Assembly: GCF_007993045.1 (NCBI RefSeq)
Contig: NZ_VOOR01000024.1
Coordinates: 1-64,000 of the forward strand
From: Phaeodactylibacter luteus
GTDB taxonomy: Bacteria > Bacteroidota > Bacteroidia > Chitinophagales > Saprospiraceae
Direction of reading: 5' to 3'
DNA: 64,000 bases
The translations under genes and the position numbers were made by a program. Positions 8,851 through 17,044 of the stretch are shown here, piece after piece (within the stretch, counting starts at the first letter, position 1; each line of letters starts with the position of its first letter). Under the pieces are notes generated by a model. The model saw nothing but the letters and a program-made list of their open reading frames with translations. It searched no databases and had not been told where the DNA came from.

Positions 8851-8872
8851 TGGCGGGGCCTCGGCCCCGCCA
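8851..8872 (-). terminator. GC-rich hairpin between peroxidase and deoxynucleoside kinase
   Basis: A perfect inverted repeat, TGGCGGGGCC-tc-GGCCCCGCCA, lies 43 bp past the peroxidase stop and 20 bp before the kinase start. It has no strong U-tract on either strand, so it may be an mRNA processing or partial termination structure rather than a classical intrinsic terminator. Confidence 0.5.
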
Positions 8873-8914
8873 CTATAAATCTAGGGACGGCAAAGGTAGG
8901 CAATCTGGTGTTGG

Positions 8915-10090
8915 CTACAGAAACGGATTGCTGAATTTCACGTCCTGTGCCAATTCGGTATCGGTGAGGGTCTTGAGGAAGTTGACCAGGTCGGCCTGTT
9001 CTTCTTCGCTCAGGTTGAGGCGTATGGGCTCCCCATCGGGGCCCTTCAGGGCTGTGCCCAAGTTGGGGTGGGGCTGAATGCCGGCATTGTAGTGGGCTAC
9101 GACTTCCTCCAAAGTGCTGAACCGCCCGTCGTGCATATACGGAGCGGTAAGGGCTATGCTTTTGAGGGAGGGCACTTTAAAAGCGCCCAGGAAATTGGGG
9201 TTGTTGATGGCCTCAAAGACGCCCAAGTCTGTGGTCGAGGCGGCATCCAGCCCATTGTTGGTGGGCCCGTTGTCGGGGTTGATGAAAGCCTCGGTGGAGT
9301 GGCAGCCGATACAGCTGCCGCCTCCTAGCGGCACGGGCTGGAAGAAAATCCGTTTGCCATTGTTTTCGCTTTCGGTAAAATTGGGGAAGGCTGTGGTGGG
9401 GGAATTGACCTGCGCCCGCCCTTCGTCATAGCGGCTTTGGGTGCTGGCCATGCTCCGCACAAACTGTGCAAGGGCTTTAGCCACCAGCTCCGGCGTTATT
9501 GTAGTGGTGCCGAAGGCGGCATCGAATAGGGCAGGGTAGTAGGCTTGTTCCTCAATAATGCCCACCAGCTCGGCTAGGGAAAGCCCCATTTCTACGGGGT
9601 CTTGGAAAGGCATGAGGACTTGTTCTTCGAGGGTGGCAGCCCGCTCGTCCCAGAAAAAGCGCCCCCTTCCATACCAGGTAGCATTGATCAGGGACATGGA
9701 ATGCCTCCGGGTCTGCCCCCCATTGAATCCGGTGCTCAAGACCGCATCATCCGAGAACCCCTTCTCTTGCTGATGGCAGGATGCACAGGAGACGGTCCCG
9801 TTGGCGCTCAGCTTTTGATCATAAAAAAGGACTCTGCCGAGCGTTGCGCCGGCATTGGTAATGGGGTTGTCTGCTGGCGTATTGTCGTTATCAGTGGCGG
9901 CATTTTGCCCGGGGCCCATCAGCACATTGACCGAAAGGTGGGCAGGCAGCTCTAGTCCAGCATATTCATAGGGTGTTTCCGGAAGGTTCAGCAGCCCGGG
10001 CTCTGGAGCTGCGGTAGGGGGCACATCTTTGTCGCAAGCGAATAAGAACAGGAGCATCAGGGCGGGCAGTGCGCGTTTCAGCATTTGCAT
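8915..10090 (-). CDS. Di-heme cytochrome c peroxidase (MauG/CcpA family) lipoprotein
   Basis: A 391-residue exported di-heme protein. The N-terminus has a lipobox-like LMLLFLFACD (Cys19). Two heme c attachment motifs are seen, CASCH (102-106) and CIGCH (260-264). The region KVPSLKSIALTAPYMHDGRF is typical of the C-terminal domain with the distal Met ligand. Family members reduce H2O2 with electrons from cytochrome c, or oxidise protein substrates. A second member lies at 34.7 kb but is only distantly similar. The gene appears to be transcribed alone, downstream of the nested mobile elements at 10.2-10.7 kb. Confidence 0.9.
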   Translation of the reverse strand: MQMLKRALPALMLLFLFACDKDVPPTAAPEPGLLNLPETPYEYAGLELPAHLSVNVLMGPGQNAATDNDNTPADNPITNAGATLGRVLFYDQKLSANGTVSCASCHQQEKGFSDDAVLSTGFNGGQTRRHSMSLINATWYGRGRFFWDERAATLEEQVLMPFQDPVEMGLSLAELVGIIEEQAYYPALFDAAFGTTTITPELVAKALAQFVRSMASTQSRYDEGRAQVNSPTTAFPNFTESENNGKRIFFQPVPLGGGSCIGCHSTEAFINPDNGPTNNGLDAASTTDLGVFEAINNPNFLGAFKVPSLKSIALTAPYMHDGRFSTLEEVVAHYNAGIQPHPNLGTALKGPDGEPIRLNLSEEEQADLVNFLKTLTDTELAQDVKFSNPFL

Positions 10091-10313
10091 AGGGTTTGTT
10101 TTTTTTGTAATAGCCCTTTGATGCTAATTAGGGGGCAGCGTTTAATGAGCTGCCTTTAAGATCGTGTTGGGACTTTAGTAATCGGTCTGTCCCGCTAAGC
10201 TAGCGGGACACTTTTTCGCTTATACTTCGCCCCGAAAATCCTTCCCGCTTTTGTGCATAAAAAGCGGGACTTGGCTAAGCTCCGGTTTTCGGCTAGAAGG
10301 CCAAAAGCCCAAC

Positions 10314-10679
10314 GGGCGTAAACCAAACTGTCGCAGGTGTTTACGCTTTCCGGGTTTTAGGCTGGCATTGGCTCTAGTACCTCAAGCCATAAATCCTTGC
10401 CACCCCAAGTTTCGTTCTTTTCCGCCTACTCTTCGTTAAAGAACCGCTCCTTTAGCTCGGGCTAAAGTCGCGAACCTTCGCCTTGATTAGCCGGAAAATA
10501 ACTTCAACTTAAGTATCATAGATTTATGACTTAAGGCACTTGCCTGGCATTGGCCTAGCGCTGCGAAGGGGTGGCAAGCCCGTTAGGGCCGAGCGGACAG
10601 CGAGCCCCGTAGCATAGCGGCACCTGCCCGTTGGCAGGGGCAGGCCCCATCCAGAAAAACGACAATCTGGTTTGCGCCC
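10314..10679 (-). mobile_element. Family A miniature element, copy A3, interrupted by B1
   Basis: The terminal repeats are intact: GGGCGTAAACCAAACTGTCG at the left and GGGCGCAAACCAGATTGTCG read inward from the right. The flanking sequences AGCCCAAC (10306-10313) and AGCCCAAC (10680-10687) are a perfect 8-bp target duplication, and both lie within the right arm of element C1. The A core is split by the 163-bp B1 element. This is the clearest evidence that family A transposes. Confidence 0.88.
10377..10539 (-). mobile_element. Family B miniature element, copy B1
   Basis: A 163-bp element nearly identical to B2 at 14401-14563 (same length, opposite orientation). Its terminal inverted repeats are of the form GTGCCTTAAGCCATAAATC. 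A central perfect palindrome CTTTAG-CTCGGG-CTAAAG lies at about 10450-10467. It is nested in A3; the sequence CTGGCATTGGC is repeated on both sides of the insertion. Confidence 0.82.
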
Positions 10680-10692
10680 AGCCCAACACGCT

Positions 10693-11700
10693 CTAAATGA
10701 TGTTGACTTCTGGCTCAAGGTGGATGCCAAACTTGCGGGCTACGTCTTCCGCTATGCGTTGTGCGAACGCCCAGACTTCGGCCCCTGTCCCCCCACCATA
10801 GTGGACGATCACAAGCGCCTGTTTGGGGAAAGTGCCTACTGCGCCTGAGCGTTTGCCTTTCCAGCCTGCCCGGTCGATGAGCCAGCCTGCCGGCACCTTG
10901 GTATGCCCGTTGGGCAGCGGGTAGCCCGGAACATCCGGGCATTTCGACTTCAGGGATTGAAAAACGTCTTGGGGCAGCTCCGGGTTTTTGAAGAAGCTGC
11001 CGCTATTGCCAAGGCTTGCAGGGTCGGGCAGTTTTGACTGCCGGATACGGATGACAGCCCGGCGGACGTCATCGGGGGTAGGGGCGGTAGTGCTAGAAAG
11101 CTCCTCTTGTATTGCCCCGTAAGTGGTGCTGAGCTGATGCGGGGGGCGGCTCAGCCTAAGGGTAATACCGGTAATGGCAAATTGCCCCTTGTGGGAAGAT
11201 TTGAAGATACTGCTCCGGTAGCCAAGCTTGCAGTCTGCTGCGCTGAGCACTGCCCTTTTGCCGGTAGCCATTTCCAGTGCCTGCACTTCCACGAGCACAT
11301 CAGAGAGCTCTACACCGTATGCCCCGATATTTTGAATGGGGGCTGCCCCCGCAGTGCCCGGGATGAGGGCCAGGTTTTCCAGGCCGCCCAGCCCTTGTGC
11401 CACCGCCCAGTTGACCAGTTCATGCCAGTTTTCGCCAGCGCCTGCCTGTACCAAGGCTTCTTTTTGTGTGGCGTGTACTATTTTTTTCCCCATTATCCGG
11501 TTGAGGATGACTGGCTGCTCCACGTCGCGGGTGAGCAGGATATTGCTGCCGCCCCCCAGGAGTAGAGGGTTGGCGCCCGGGTTGGCTTTCAACCATTGGG
11601 CGAGCGCATCTTCATTTCGGCAAATGGCCAATCGGCGGGCAATTGCCGGGAGGCCGAAGGTATTGTACGGGGTAAGGGGGGTGTCCTTTTGGAAAATCAT
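10693..11700 (-). CDS. murB: UDP-N-acetylenolpyruvoylglucosamine reductase
   Basis: A 335-residue cytosolic FAD enzyme that reduces UDP-GlcNAc-enolpyruvate to UDP-MurNAc in peptidoglycan synthesis. The FAD-binding loop LLLGGGSNILL is at about 47-57. GYRSSIFK and the catalytic-Ser motif GNSGSFFKNP are present, and the C-terminal Glu is in HLEPEVNII. The length and the extra C-terminal segment fit type I MurB (E. coli-like). It is the last gene of a run, overlapping the upstream 179-aa gene by 4 bp. Its stop codon TAG lies within the terminal repeat of element C1, so the element may supply the stop. Confidence 0.95.
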   Translation of the reverse strand: MIFQKDTPLTPYNTFGLPAIARRLAICRNEDALAQWLKANPGANPLLLGGGSNILLTRDVEQPVILNRIMGKKIVHATQKEALVQAGAGENWHELVNWAVAQGLGGLENLALIPGTAGAAPIQNIGAYGVELSDVLVEVQALEMATGKRAVLSAADCKLGYRSSIFKSSHKGQFAITGITLRLSRPPHQLSTTYGAIQEELSSTTAPTPDDVRRAVIRIRQSKLPDPASLGNSGSFFKNPELPQDVFQSLKSKCPDVPGYPLPNGHTKVPAGWLIDRAGWKGKRSGAVGTFPKQALVIVHYGGGTGAEVWAFAQRIAEDVARKFGIHLEPEVNII

Positions 11701-12236
11701 GGCAATAGATTGCGTGCGGCTACGTCAAAGCCCCAAAAGCCCGGGATGAAGCGTAGGCTGACTGTATCGCCCCTTTGGGGGGCTGGGTTGATGGGCACAG
11801 GGTTCTTGACCGTCCTGAATTGCTCTTGGCGATAAAAAGTAATCCGGTAGCCCTTCGGCAGCTGCCGGGTTTCTGCCCCACGCTCCCCTGTGCTGCCAAA
11901 ATAAGGCGTTTGGCTGACAAAAATCACGGGGAGCAGGCGGGCATTACCCCTGCTGGCCCAACGGTTGCTTAAGCTGCCGCCAAGGGGGGCAAAAACGGCA
12001 CAGCTGATGATGAAAAACACGTATACCTGTACCTTGGCTGTGAGGCCGGGGCATTGCCGGGCATAAGGCCGGGCAAGCAGCCACCCTGCCCCTGCGCCTA
12101 CGAAGAGGCTGCCCACCACTAGGCGGGCGACATCAATGGTCCGGTTGAACCATTCAAACTCAAAGGTATAGGCGGCCACCGCCAGCAGTACCGCCATGCC
12201 CGACAAGAAGTACCTTAGTTTCTCTTTCCAGCTCAC
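11697..12236 (-). CDS. Hypothetical membrane protein
   Basis: A 179-residue protein without a recognised family. Three hydrophobic segments are visible: about 10-28 (FLSGMAVLLAVAAYTF), 38-56 (RLVVGSLFVGAGAGWLLA) and 70-90 (VQVYVFFIISCAVFAPLGG). They are followed by a soluble C-terminal domain of about 85 residues. Its start overlaps the stop of the MsbA-like exporter and its end overlaps the murB start (ATGA type), so the three genes are translationally coupled. An accessory role in envelope lipid or peptidoglycan supply is inferred from neighbours only. Confidence 0.75.
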   Translation of the reverse strand: MSWKEKLRYFLSGMAVLLAVAAYTFEFEWFNRTIDVARLVVGSLFVGAGAGWLLARPYARQCPGLTAKVQVYVFFIISCAVFAPLGGSLSNRWASRGNARLLPVIFVSQTPYFGSTGERGAETRQLPKGYRITFYRQEQFRTVKNPVPINPAPQRGDTVSLRFIPGFWGFDVAARNLLP

Positions 12237-14035
12237 TGAATCGGTTCAAATTGAAGCTTAGCGAGGGTGTTGTAGGCGCCGTCTTCCCGGGCAGAGAGCT
12301 CAGTGTGCGTGCCTTGCTCGATTATCCGGCCATCATCGATCACGAATATCTGGTCCACATCGCGGATGGTGGCCAGGCGGTGGGCGATGATGATGGAAGT
12401 CCGGCCTTCCATGAGCGTATTGAGCGCGTCTTGCACGGCTTTCTCCGATTCCGCGTCGAGGCTTGAGGTGGCTTCGTCGAGGAGGAGTATAGCCGGGTCT
12501 TTCAGGATAGCCCGGGCAATGGCAATGCGCTGCCGCTGCCCGCCCGATAGCTTGACGCCCCGCTCGCCCACCAGGGTGTCGAGCCCTTCCGGGAACCCGG
12601 AAATAAAGCTCCATGCATTGGCCTGCCGGGCAGCTTCTGTGATTTCTTCTTCCGTTGCCCCAGGCTTGCCGTAGGCAATGTTCTCCCGTATTGAGCCGCC
12701 AAAGAGGATGACCTCCTGAGGCACTATCGCCATGTTTTTGCGGTAAGCAGTGATGTCGTAGCTTGAAATGGGCTGCCCATCTACCTTGATCTCCCCGCCC
12801 TGCAGGCCGTAGTAGCGCAGCAGCAATTGTACAATGGTCGACTTGCCGGCTCCGCTAGTCCCGACAAGAGCTACCTTCTGCCCGGGCTCTACGCTAAAAG
12901 AGAGGCCCTTGAGGACTTCAATGTCGGGCCGGGTAGGGTAGCGGAAGTGGACCGACTCGTAGGCAATCCGGCCTTCGAAGGAATGTGCTGGGGCCTCACC
13001 GTGAGCCCTGATGCTGACCTCTGCCGTCTCGTCCAGGATTTCCCGGATGCGCTCTGTAGCACCGATGGCCCCCAGCAGCTCGGTGTAAAAATTGCCCAGG
13101 CCAGCAATCGAGCCGCCAATGATAGCAGTATAGGCTACAAACTCGATGAGCAGGCCCACAGTCATCTCGCCCGATTGTACCAGGCTAGCCCCTTGCCAAA
13201 TGATGAAGAACAGGGCCCCAAAGAGGAAGGTGACGATGAAAACCGTGAACAGTGCCCTCCAGCGGGCGTACTTCAAAGACATGCCCACCACCCGCTCGAT
13301 CCGCTTGCCGTAGCGCAGGGATTCGAAGAGCTCATTGGTGAACGATTTGACCGCCTGTATGGCCTGCATGGTCTCGTTTAAAATGTTGTTCGACTCCGCC
13401 AGCTCCTCCTGCCGCTCCTTGGACAATTTGCGGATGAAGCGGCCGAAGAACATAGCCCCGATGATGACCACTGGGAAAGTGCCCAGCATGATAAGCGAAA
13501 GGGTAGGGGCCCGGAAGGCCAAAAATATGATGCCCGCTACCAAGATGATGATCTGCCGCAGGAATTCCGCCAAGGTAATGGAAAAAGCGTTGTACAGCTT
13601 CTCTACGTCAGAGGTCAGCCTGCTGACGAGCTCGCCGACCCGCGACTCCTCAAAGAAAGTCATGGGCATGGTGATCAGCTTTTCGTACAGCGCACGGCGC
13701 ACATCTGCTATCCCTTTTTCGCTGACAATGGCAAATAGATAGATCCGCAGATAAGATACGCCGCCTTGTACAACAAGGACAATTGCGAGTATCCACCCCA
13801 CATCCCCCAAGTCGATCTCCATCCCCTGTTCGCCCTGCGCGATGTCTACCATCAAGCCAGAAAGATAAGGGAAAACCATGAAGGTGAGGGAGGAAAGGAA
13901 GAGGAGCACCAGGCCGAAGCCGAAGGCAAAGCGGTAGGGCCGGATGAACCTGAAGATGCGGGCCGCATCTTTTAGTTTTTCTTTAGTGAGTTTGACCTTG
14001 GGTTGTTCCGGGTCCTGAGTTTTTCTTCTGGCCAT
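12233..14035 (-). CDS. ABC transporter, fused permease/ATPase (MsbA-like lipid exporter)
   Basis: A 600-residue half-transporter. I start at the ATG at 14035 (MARRKTQDPEQPKVKLT); the open frame extends 28 codons further but without signal character. Residues about 30-330 form a six-helix ABC membrane domain (for example GLVLLFLSSLTFMVFPYLSG). Residues about 350-595 are the nucleotide-binding domain with Walker A GTSGAGKST, the signature LSGGQRQRIAIARAIL, and Walker B ILLLDEATSSLD. It is a homodimeric exporter by family, most like lipid A/multidrug flippases. It is the first gene of a coupled run with the 179-aa membrane protein and murB. Element A4 lies upstream. Confidence 0.9.
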   Translation of the reverse strand: MARRKTQDPEQPKVKLTKEKLKDAARIFRFIRPYRFAFGFGLVLLFLSSLTFMVFPYLSGLMVDIAQGEQGMEIDLGDVGWILAIVLVVQGGVSYLRIYLFAIVSEKGIADVRRALYEKLITMPMTFFEESRVGELVSRLTSDVEKLYNAFSITLAEFLRQIIILVAGIIFLAFRAPTLSLIMLGTFPVVIIGAMFFGRFIRKLSKERQEELAESNNILNETMQAIQAVKSFTNELFESLRYGKRIERVVGMSLKYARWRALFTVFIVTFLFGALFFIIWQGASLVQSGEMTVGLLIEFVAYTAIIGGSIAGLGNFYTELLGAIGATERIREILDETAEVSIRAHGEAPAHSFEGRIAYESVHFRYPTRPDIEVLKGLSFSVEPGQKVALVGTSGAGKSTIVQLLLRYYGLQGGEIKVDGQPISSYDITAYRKNMAIVPQEVILFGGSIRENIAYGKPGATEEEITEAARQANAWSFISGFPEGLDTLVGERGVKLSGGQRQRIAIARAILKDPAILLLDEATSSLDAESEKAVQDALNTLMEGRTSIIIAHRLATIRDVDQIFVIDDGRIIEQGTHTELSAREDGAYNTLAKLQFEPIQ

Positions 14036-14221
14036 AATAATGTGGCAGTCTTTGTATGGGATGGAAAAAGGAGGGCAAATTACCGGAAGCTGCCGGCAAG
14101 TTGGCCACAGTTTGATCATAAGGCCATTTTCATGGGGGAGGGCTTCCGGTTATCATGCTCGCCCGATTCGAAAACGCTTTCAAACAGCTATTGGTTAAAG
14201 TTAGGCAGATATTTGCCAGCT

Positions 14222-14609
14222 GGGCGCAAACCAGATGGCCCTTTTTTTGCCTGCCCCTTCCGCAAGGATGGGGGCCTGCCCCTGCCAGCGGGCAGGTGCC
14301 GCTATGCTGCGGGGCTCGCTGTCCGCTCGGCCCCTCGCCCTACAGGCGTCGGGTCTGGCCTTCGGCCACCCCTCCGCAGCGCTAGGCCAATGCCAGGCTA
14401 GTGCCTTAAGCCATAAATCTCTGATACTTAAGTTGAAGTTATTTTCCGGCTAATCAAGGCGAAGGTTCGCGACTTTAGCCCGAGCTAAAGGAGCGGTTCT
14501 TTAACGAAGAGTAGGCGGAAAAGAACGAAACTTGGGGTGGCAAGGATTTATGGCTTGAGGCACTAGAGCCCGAAAAGCATAAACAACGGCGATATTTTGG
14601 CCCACGCCC
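14222..14609 (+). mobile_element. Family A miniature element, copy A4, interrupted by B2
   Basis: This 388-bp composite begins GGGCGCAAACCAGAT and ends, read inward from the right, GGGCGTGGGCCAAAATATCG. It is flanked by perfect 8-bp direct repeats TGCCAGCT (14214-14221 and 14610-14617). Its core is the shared GC-rich block with a small extra segment. Element B2 is inserted between GGCTA and the AGCCCGAAAAGC arm. It lies between the divergent ABC exporter and PorG-like genes. Confidence 0.87.
14401..14563 (+). mobile_element. Family B miniature element, copy B2
   Basis: A 163-bp element with terminal inverted repeats GTGCCTTAAGCCATAAATC and, from the right, GTGCCTCAAGCCATAAATC (one mismatch). 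It is bounded by TA on both sides (ctaGTGCC...GGCACtag), consistent with a TA target duplication. The central CTTTAG/CTAAAG palindrome is conserved with B1. It has no coding potential. From its end to the PorG-like start there is only the right arm of A4 and about 180 bp of leader. Confidence 0.85.
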
Positions 14610-14792
14610 TGCCAGCTCCGCCCAGTGCTTTTTGGGGCTTGTACGGTACTGCAGCCTCCACAGCAGGGCCTGCCACGCCACGCAGGGATTTTTTTTAAAT
14701 ATATTTTTTACTTTTGAGACCAGCTTAATGAACAACGTCAGCTCATAGCTGCCGGCTACTTACCAAAAAGCGTGCTACAAAATCCCAAAACT

Positions 14793-15656
14793 ATGCAAAA
14801 AGCGCTAAGGCTATCCGTGAGCGTCATGGCGTTCCTATCCCTGTCAGCGGCTTCCCTTCCTGCACAATTTATCGATCTGGGCTTCAATTTCGGGGCTGCC
14901 TTCTACAGTGGCGACCTTTCCCCCAATTCCCCTTTGCAAAGACTTCAGGAAATGCGCCCGGCAGCAGGCATCTTTTGCCGGCTGTCGACGAGCAATAAAT
15001 GGTCATCCCGTTTCAACCTTAATTTTGCCTCTATTGCCGGCGATGACAGCCGTACCCACCGTGTGCAGCGCGGGCTGGCTTTTCAGACCAACTTCACAGA
15101 GTTTTCCGCTATTGCGGAATGGCATGCCATCCGGATCCGGCACACCGAGTACAGTTTCACCTTCCCCTATGTATTTGGCGGCATTGGGCTAATGCATTTC
15201 AACCCTCGGCGCGAGGTAAACGGAGAGTGGGTCGAGCTTCAGCCGCTGGGCACAGAAGGGCAGGGGCTTCCGGGCTACGATGCCCCCTACCGGCTCACTC
15301 AGCCGATGCTGCCTTTCGGGGCCGGTATCAAGTTCATTACCCGCAACTTTACGTTCGGGCTGGAGTTCGGGGCCCGTTTTATGCAGACCGATTATCTGGA
15401 CGATGTGAGCGATCGGCTGATCAACCATCAGGATGTTTTTTTGGGCAACGGGCCGCTCGCTGCGAGCCTGAGCTCCCCTCGGCTGGGCGGCGCAGAGGCA
15501 GTGGATACCGATTATCGCAGGGGCGGTGCTTCCCGGGATTGGGCCTACCTCATGAACCTCACCGTTTCCTACAACTTTGGCCGGGGCATACACAAAATGC
15601 TGTCAGACCCAGTGCCTTGCCCGTCCTTCAAGAAGCCAACCGGGCGCTCGCTTTAG
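14793..15656 (+). CDS. PorG-like outer membrane beta-barrel (DUF6089-type), copy 1
   Basis: A 287-residue secreted protein; the ATG at 14793 gives the signal peptide MQKALRLSVSVMAFLSLSAA ending near LPAQ. The mature part shows barrel-type alternating strands (FIDLGFNFGAAFYSGDLSP, FTFGLEFGARFMQTDYLDDV) and a conserved LQPLGTEGQGLPGYDAPY loop. Related Bacteroidota proteins include the type IX secretion component PorG, but assignment to secretion is uncertain. It is followed 154 bp later by a paralogue, so the two arose by tandem duplication. Confidence 0.75.
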   Translation: MQKALRLSVSVMAFLSLSAASLPAQFIDLGFNFGAAFYSGDLSPNSPLQRLQEMRPAAGIFCRLSTSNKWSSRFNLNFASIAGDDSRTHRVQRGLAFQTNFTEFSAIAEWHAIRIRHTEYSFTFPYVFGGIGLMHFNPRREVNGEWVELQPLGTEGQGLPGYDAPYRLTQPMLPFGAGIKFITRNFTFGLEFGARFMQTDYLDDVSDRLINHQDVFLGNGPLAASLSSPRLGGAEAVDTDYRRGGASRDWAYLMNLTVSYNFGRGIHKMLSDPVPCPSFKKPTGRSL

Positions 15657-15810
15657 GCTATCTTCTGGGCTTGTAGGACGAGCGGTAAAGTTTTTTTGCA
15701 ATGCCCGCGAAATTTTGCCTGCCGGGCAGCGTTAGGAAGATTGTCAGCCTCCTCCTTTTTGTGGGCAGGCCCCGTTAGGCGCTCCTAATTGATCCCAAAT
15801 GGCTATTACT

Positions 15811-16644
15811 ATGAGAAATGTGCACTTCAGCTTACCGTTATTCGTTTCCCTGATCGTTTTTTTAGGCGCCCCCCGCCTACAGGCTCAAACTGAGATTGGC
15901 GTTATGGGCGGCGTCTCCCTCTACAGCGGAGATTTGTCCCCCCAAGAGATAGGGCTATATTTCCAGGATGTCCGGCCTGCTTTTGGCGCCTTCGCCCGTT
16001 TTGGGGTTGGCAGGGCATTCGCGCTGCGCGCCGGGGTAAGTGCTGGCACGGTCACTGCAGATGCCTCAGAAAATGGGCTAGCGCTCAGCGGGCTGTCTTT
16101 CCGCAGCCGCATCACAGAGTTTTCTCTGGTCGGGGAGCTCAATCTTTTTACAATCGGGCAGCGCATCGCGCCTTATGTGTTTGGTGGAGGGGCGGTCTTC
16201 CGTTTTAGCCCAGAAGCTGAGTTTGATGGCGATTTTGTGCAGCTTCAGCCCTTGGGCACCGAAGGGCAGGGCCTGCCTGGCTACGATGCGCCTTATTCGC
16301 TTACCCAATGGGCGATACCGCTCGGCTTGGGCGTCAAAATCCTGCTTTCTGACCAAGTTACCCTTGGGCTGGAGTTTGGCGGGCGCAAACTTTTCACAGA
16401 CTACCTGGATGATGTCAGTGCGAATTCCTTTAATTATGGGGATGTGCTGGAAGGCAATGGAGAATTGGCTGCCCGCCTGAGCTTGCCTTTCGTGGAAGAC
16501 CCTGACCTAGATGGCAGCTATTCTCGCGGAGGCGACTATGACGACTGGTACTACATCGGCGGCGTCTCCCTCTCTTTCCGCTTAAGCGGCGGCAGCCGCG
16601 GCAGTTGGAACAGTGGGCGGGGCATTGGATGCCCTACATTCTGA
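15811..16644 (+). CDS. PorG-like outer membrane beta-barrel (DUF6089-type), copy 2
   Basis: A 277-residue paralogue of the preceding gene. I use the ATG at 15811 (MRNVHFSLPLFVSLIVFLG); an ATG four codons upstream is also possible. It has a signal peptide ending near RLQAQ. The framework YSGDLSP, VFGGGAVFRFSPEAEFDG, TLGLEFGGRKLFTDYLDDVS and YSRGGDYDDWYYIGGVSL matches copy 1 strand by strand. The 18-residue LQPLGTEGQGLPGYDAPY segment is identical in the two copies although the DNA differs at many third positions, which suggests selection. Function is presumed to be outer-membrane, possibly linked to secretion or gliding. Confidence 0.75.
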   Translation: MRNVHFSLPLFVSLIVFLGAPRLQAQTEIGVMGGVSLYSGDLSPQEIGLYFQDVRPAFGAFARFGVGRAFALRAGVSAGTVTADASENGLALSGLSFRSRITEFSLVGELNLFTIGQRIAPYVFGGGAVFRFSPEAEFDGDFVQLQPLGTEGQGLPGYDAPYSLTQWAIPLGLGVKILLSDQVTLGLEFGGRKLFTDYLDDVSANSFNYGDVLEGNGELAARLSLPFVEDPDLDGSYSRGGDYDDWYYIGGVSLSFRLSGGSRGSWNSGRGIGCPTF

Positions 16645-16919
16645 TGAAGCGTAATACTGAAGGGCCTTTATCTTTCTGTTGTTCAGCGGTTTGAAGGTTT
16701 TTGGTTATTCCTTGTCTCATATTGATACGAAAAAAACGGAATTGGTTAAAAAAAGACCATTTGCCGGTATCGGGAAATCTGTTTTGGCAGAATCAGCCCA
16801 TGCTTAGCCGGTGCCCTTACTGATCCCCTCATTGGCAGAATTCTATTTTCCCCCTTGCCTTTGATTTGTTTCCCAGCCCCCTTTTCTTTCTTGGCATAGG
16901 CTGCATTTTTAAGTTATTC
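16645..16919. other. Non-coding gap before arsC-like gene
   Basis: AT-richer than its surroundings, with T-runs and no hairpin, tRNA or reading frame that I can support. Together with the operator-like repeat at 16920-16941 it makes up the 400-bp space between the barrel gene and the arsC-like gene. Confidence 0.4.
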
Positions 16920-16941
16920 GTGTTAACTTTGTGTTAACTTG
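16920..16941 (+). promoter_or_regulatory. Tandem 11-bp repeat, candidate operator, with a -7-like box
   Basis: GTGTTAACTTT is followed directly by GTGTTAACTTG, two copies exactly one helical turn apart, each containing the palindrome GTTAAC. The embedded TAACTTTG (16924-16931) matches the -7 consensus TAnnTTTG. The site lies about 105 bp upstream of the arsC-like start. Confidence 0.4.
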
Positions 16942-17044
16942 AAGTAAGGAGCAGTATTTTATATGGTCTGCCCGGGCATTGGTCCCGAGTTGTTGTACTG
17001 TTGTCCTGCTTCTGGATTTTTTTGCCTTCTTAAATATGCAACCT

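Larger units (their letters stand above)
10159..10694 (-). mobile_element. Family C miniature element, copy C1, host of nested A3 and B1
   Basis: The ends read AGATCGTGTTGGG (10159-10171) and, on the other strand from the right, AGAGCGTGTTGGG (10682-10694), 12/13 identical. The left 150 bp hold the two family hairpins: TGTCCCGCT-aagc-TAGCGGGACA and CCCGCTTTT/AAAAGCGGG. Element A3 has inserted near its right end with a perfect 8-bp duplication (AGCCCAAC). The murB stop codon (TAG) lies within the right terminal repeat. Together with A3 and B1 it fills nearly all of the 602 bp between peroxidase and murB. Confidence 0.8.

Noticed and set aside
14155-14453. Several overlapping frames across element A4 encoding Arg/Pro/Ala-rich peptides
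   Set aside because: Similar frames arise from every family A copy in different phases. They have no start signals and are by-products of the GC-rich repeat.
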